From assembly GCA_020637215.1 (NCBI GenBank), contig JACJWI010000010.1, forward strand, positions 1 through 64,000: a stretch of 64,000 nt of DNA. Direction: 5' to 3'. Below, one piece after another: positions 61,549-64,000 of this stretch. The DNA is from Microthrixaceae bacterium. Its GTDB lineage: Bacteria; Actinomycetota; Acidimicrobiia; Acidimicrobiales; Microtrichaceae. A program made the translations under genes and the position numbers. How positions within the stretch are numbered: the stretch's first letter is position 1; the number at the start of each line of letters is the position of its first letter. Below the pieces are notes generated by a model that saw only the letters and a list, made by a program, of their open reading frames with translations, did no database searches and was not told where the DNA came from.

Positions 61549-62754
61549 TCAGCCGTCGAGGAGGATGACCTCGACGTCGGCGCCGGCCGCGACCCCGTCG
61601 CCGTCGGGGAGGACGGCCAGACCGTCCGCCGCGGCCAGGGCGGTCATCTGGTGCGACCCCTGTCCCCCGGCGGAGCGCACACGGAAATCGAGTCGGTCGT
61701 CCTGGGACAGCGTCACCCGCACGAAATGGGTCTTGCCGTCGGGGCGCCGTCGCAGGTCCTCCTCGGCCACCGCCCGGACCCGACGTCGGTGGATGTCGAC
61801 ATGTCCCGCGGCGCGGCGCAGCGCGGGGCGGGCCAGCAGCTCGAAGCTGACCAGCGAGCTGACCGGGTTGCCCGGCAGCCCGAACACCGGCACCCCGTCG
61901 AGCAGTCCGAACGCGAACGGCTTGGCCGGCTTGATGGCGATCTGCATCCAGCGCATCTCGGCGATGCGGCCGAGCACGACCTTGACGTGGTCGAAGTCCC
62001 CCATCGACACGCCGCCGCTGGTCAGGAGCGCGTCCGCGTCGGCGCACCCCGCCCGGATGGCCGCCTCGATCGCCTCCTCGTCGTCGGGCACCAGTCCCAG
62101 GTCGATCATCTCGAAGCCCGAGGACCGACCGAGCGCCAGCAGCGCCAGCCGGTTCGAGTCGCGGATCTGACCCCGTCGCAGCGGAGCCCCACCTTCGACC
62201 AGCTCGTCGCCGGTCGACAGGACCCCGACGCGCACCGGTCGACGCACCCGGACCGACACCGCGCCGACCGACGCCAGCAGGCCCAGGTGCCCGGCCCGCA
62301 GGACCGTCCCGGCGGCCACGACCACGTCGCCGGCGCGCACATCGTCGCCGACCCGCCGCACCCCGGTCCCCTCGGCCACCGCCGCGTCGACGAGCACGCG
62401 CCGGCCGTCGTCGAGCATCGAGGTCCGCTCGACCATCACGACGGCGTCGGCCCCTGGCGGCATGGGCGCACCGGTCATGATGCGCGCCGCCTGGCCCGCG
62501 CCCACAGGGTCCTCACCCGCGCTACCTGCCGCGATGGTGGTGACCACGTCGAGCACCGCTCCGGGAACGCAGACGTCCGCGGCGCGCACGGCGTACCCGT
62601 CGAGCGCGGTGTTGTCCCAGGCGGGGATCGTCTCGCTCGACACGACGTCGTCGGTGGCGACGCAGCCGTGGGCCTCCGCGAGCGGGACCTCGACGGTCGG
62701 CTGGGCGGGCACCCGGGCCAGGACGTGTTCGAGCGCGTCGGCCAGCGGGATCAC
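61549..62754 (-). CDS. moeA: Molybdopterin molybdotransferase MoeA
   Basis: A 401-residue MoeA, which inserts molybdate into adenylated molybdopterin at the end of cofactor synthesis. Conserved blocks are PAWDNTALDGYAVRAAD, IMTGAPMPPGADAVVMVE, VGVLSTGDELVEGG, LLTSGGVSMGDFDHVKVVLG, FGLLDGVPVFGLPGNPVSSL and the C-terminal barrel domain. The full set of active-site residues (D-N-S/T-A-M/L-D-G-Y, S-G-G-V/A-S, G-L-P-G-N-P) is kept. The start is GTG at 62754. galU lies 73 bp upstream on the same strand. Confidence 0.95.
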   Translation of the reverse strand: MIPLADALEHVLARVPAQPTVEVPLAEAHGCVATDDVVSSETIPAWDNTALDGYAVRAADVCVPGAVLDVVTTIAAGSAGEDPVGAGQAARIMTGAPMPPGADAVVMVERTSMLDDGRRVLVDAAVAEGTGVRRVGDDVRAGDVVVAAGTVLRAGHLGLLASVGAVSVRVRRPVRVGVLSTGDELVEGGAPLRRGQIRDSNRLALLALGRSSGFEMIDLGLVPDDEEAIEAAIRAGCADADALLTSGGVSMGDFDHVKVVLGRIAEMRWMQIAIKPAKPFAFGLLDGVPVFGLPGNPVSSLVSFELLARPALRRAAGHVDIHRRRVRAVAEEDLRRRPDGKTHFVRVTLSQDDRLDFRVRSAGGQGSHQMTALAAADGLAVLPDGDGVAAGADVEVILLDG

Positions 62755-62827
62755 GGCTTCAGACGATACCGGCCGCCCGGAACGGCCGATCCCTCACGGC
62801 CAACCCGTCACCGGTCACGCCGCCGGG

Positions 62828-63709
<882 letters not shown>

Positions 63710-63938
63710 GCGACGTTCCCCATCTGCAGTTGCCCCTCACGTCGGTGCACGTGGCACTTCCGATTCGTGTTGTCCGCTCCTCGATCCGACCGTGCCGGAC
63801 CGCACTGATCGTAATGCCCGGGGAGCGGAATCCCCTCCCGGCAGATGTCCCAGCGCCCGGCATGGGCCGTTCGACCCAGGCGACCCGGACGCTGCCGAAC
63901 GCAGCCGGGTGGCTTGGGGACCGGCGCGGGTGCTGCGG

Positions 63939-63944
63939 TACGAT
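63939..63944 (+). promoter_or_regulatory. -10 box before the FmdB gene
   Basis: TACGAT, a TANNNT match, ends 9 nt before the ATG at 63954. Probably leaderless or nearly so. Inferred. Confidence 0.4.
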
Positions 63945-63953
63945 CCCGCCACC

Positions 63954-64000
63954 ATGCCCGTCTACGAGTACCGATGCCGCGACTGCGGCCACGAGTTCGA
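63954..64000 (+). CDS. FmdB-family zinc ribbon protein, N-terminus (cut by window edge)
   Basis: Only 15 complete codons are present: MPVYEYRCRDCGHEF. This is the start of the FmdB-type putative regulatory zinc ribbon, with the first C-x-x-C (CRDC). The second pair lies beyond the window. It is divergent from galU. Function in the family is unclear. Confidence 0.75.
   Translation, partial: MPVYEYRCRDCGHEF

Overview
The window is about 70% G+C, dense with genes and free of phage, insertion-sequence or CRISPR material. It comes from an actinobacterium. The evidence is a KstR-type regulator with matching operators, F420-type LLM oxidoreductases, DUF3097, YceH, FmdB, many GTG/TTG starts and many apparently leaderless promoters (a TANNNT box 6-9 nt before the start codon). 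A member of the Acidimicrobiia is my best guess, but no taxonomic marker gene is present. There is one tRNA, tRNA-Ala(CGC).

Layout. 1-9.5 kb: sulfatase end, Nudix hydrolase, a divergent LysE exporter/Lrp regulator pair, a FadD19-like acyl-CoA synthetase translationally coupled to an ABC-F protein, a divergent amidohydrolase-fold protein, an orphan WXG100-like protein and the KstR-like repressor. 9.5-18.4 kb: a degenerate ThDP-enzyme-like protein with DUF3097, a 17beta-HSD4-like SDR, aquaporin, NagX-like membrane protein, GNAT, AMP-ligase and two membrane-anchored proteins (one pilin-like). 18.4-26.2 kb: a catabolic block of putative cyclase, zinc alcohol dehydrogenase, esterase, YceH, aldehyde dehydrogenase, amidohydrolase, SDR and EthD protein. 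26.3-28.3 kb: cyclic-nucleotide-binding protein, then a 1.3-kb stretch whose YccF and alpha/beta-hydrolase genes are broken by repeated -1 shifts. 28.3-44.5 kb: two LLM oxidoreductases, flavodoxin-fold reductase, degenerate GGDEF protein, SCP2-type thiolase with a fused KAS/DUF35 partner, two TetR regulators, fatty-acid hydroxylase, MaoC-like protein, DUF4112, an SRPBCC-FadD3-like fusion, a CaiB-type CoA transferase, a lipoprotein and a further AMP-ligase. 44.5-50.3 kb: DUF4262, prepilin peptidase, an SGNH/MBOAT O-acetylation pair and a secreted protein. 50.4-56.2 kb: a branched-chain-amino-acid-type ABC importer in which both permeases and both ATPases form one 1368-residue chain. 56.3-64 kb: tRNA-Ala, aminoglycoside-phosphotransferase-like protein, translin-family protein, a SepX/GlpR-like membrane protein, molybdenum cofactor genes (moaC, moaA, moeA), galU and the start of an FmdB protein.

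How it fits together. Much of the window looks like dispersed catabolism of steroid- or isoprenoid-like acids: CoA activation (FadD19-like, FadD3-like and other ligases), racemisation or CoA transfer (CaiB family), hydration and dehydrogenation (MaoC-like, SDRs), C-C cleavage (Ltp2/DUF35-like), and alcohol/aldehyde oxidation. Two operator families tie scattered genes together. A KstR-type box (TnnAACnnGTTnnA) lies before kstR, the alcohol dehydrogenase/esterase pair and the amidohydrolase-ALDH operon, each time 12 nt upstream of the -10 position. A second palindrome, CTGACG-N3-CGTCAG, lies before the SDR, the CaiB gene and the KAS/DUF35-thiolase operon. A perfect actinobacterial SOS box precedes the broken hydrolase gene. 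The most unusual protein is the single-chain four-domain ABC transporter. The most unusual non-coding feature is a set of 22-29 bp near-perfect palindromes at gene ends.
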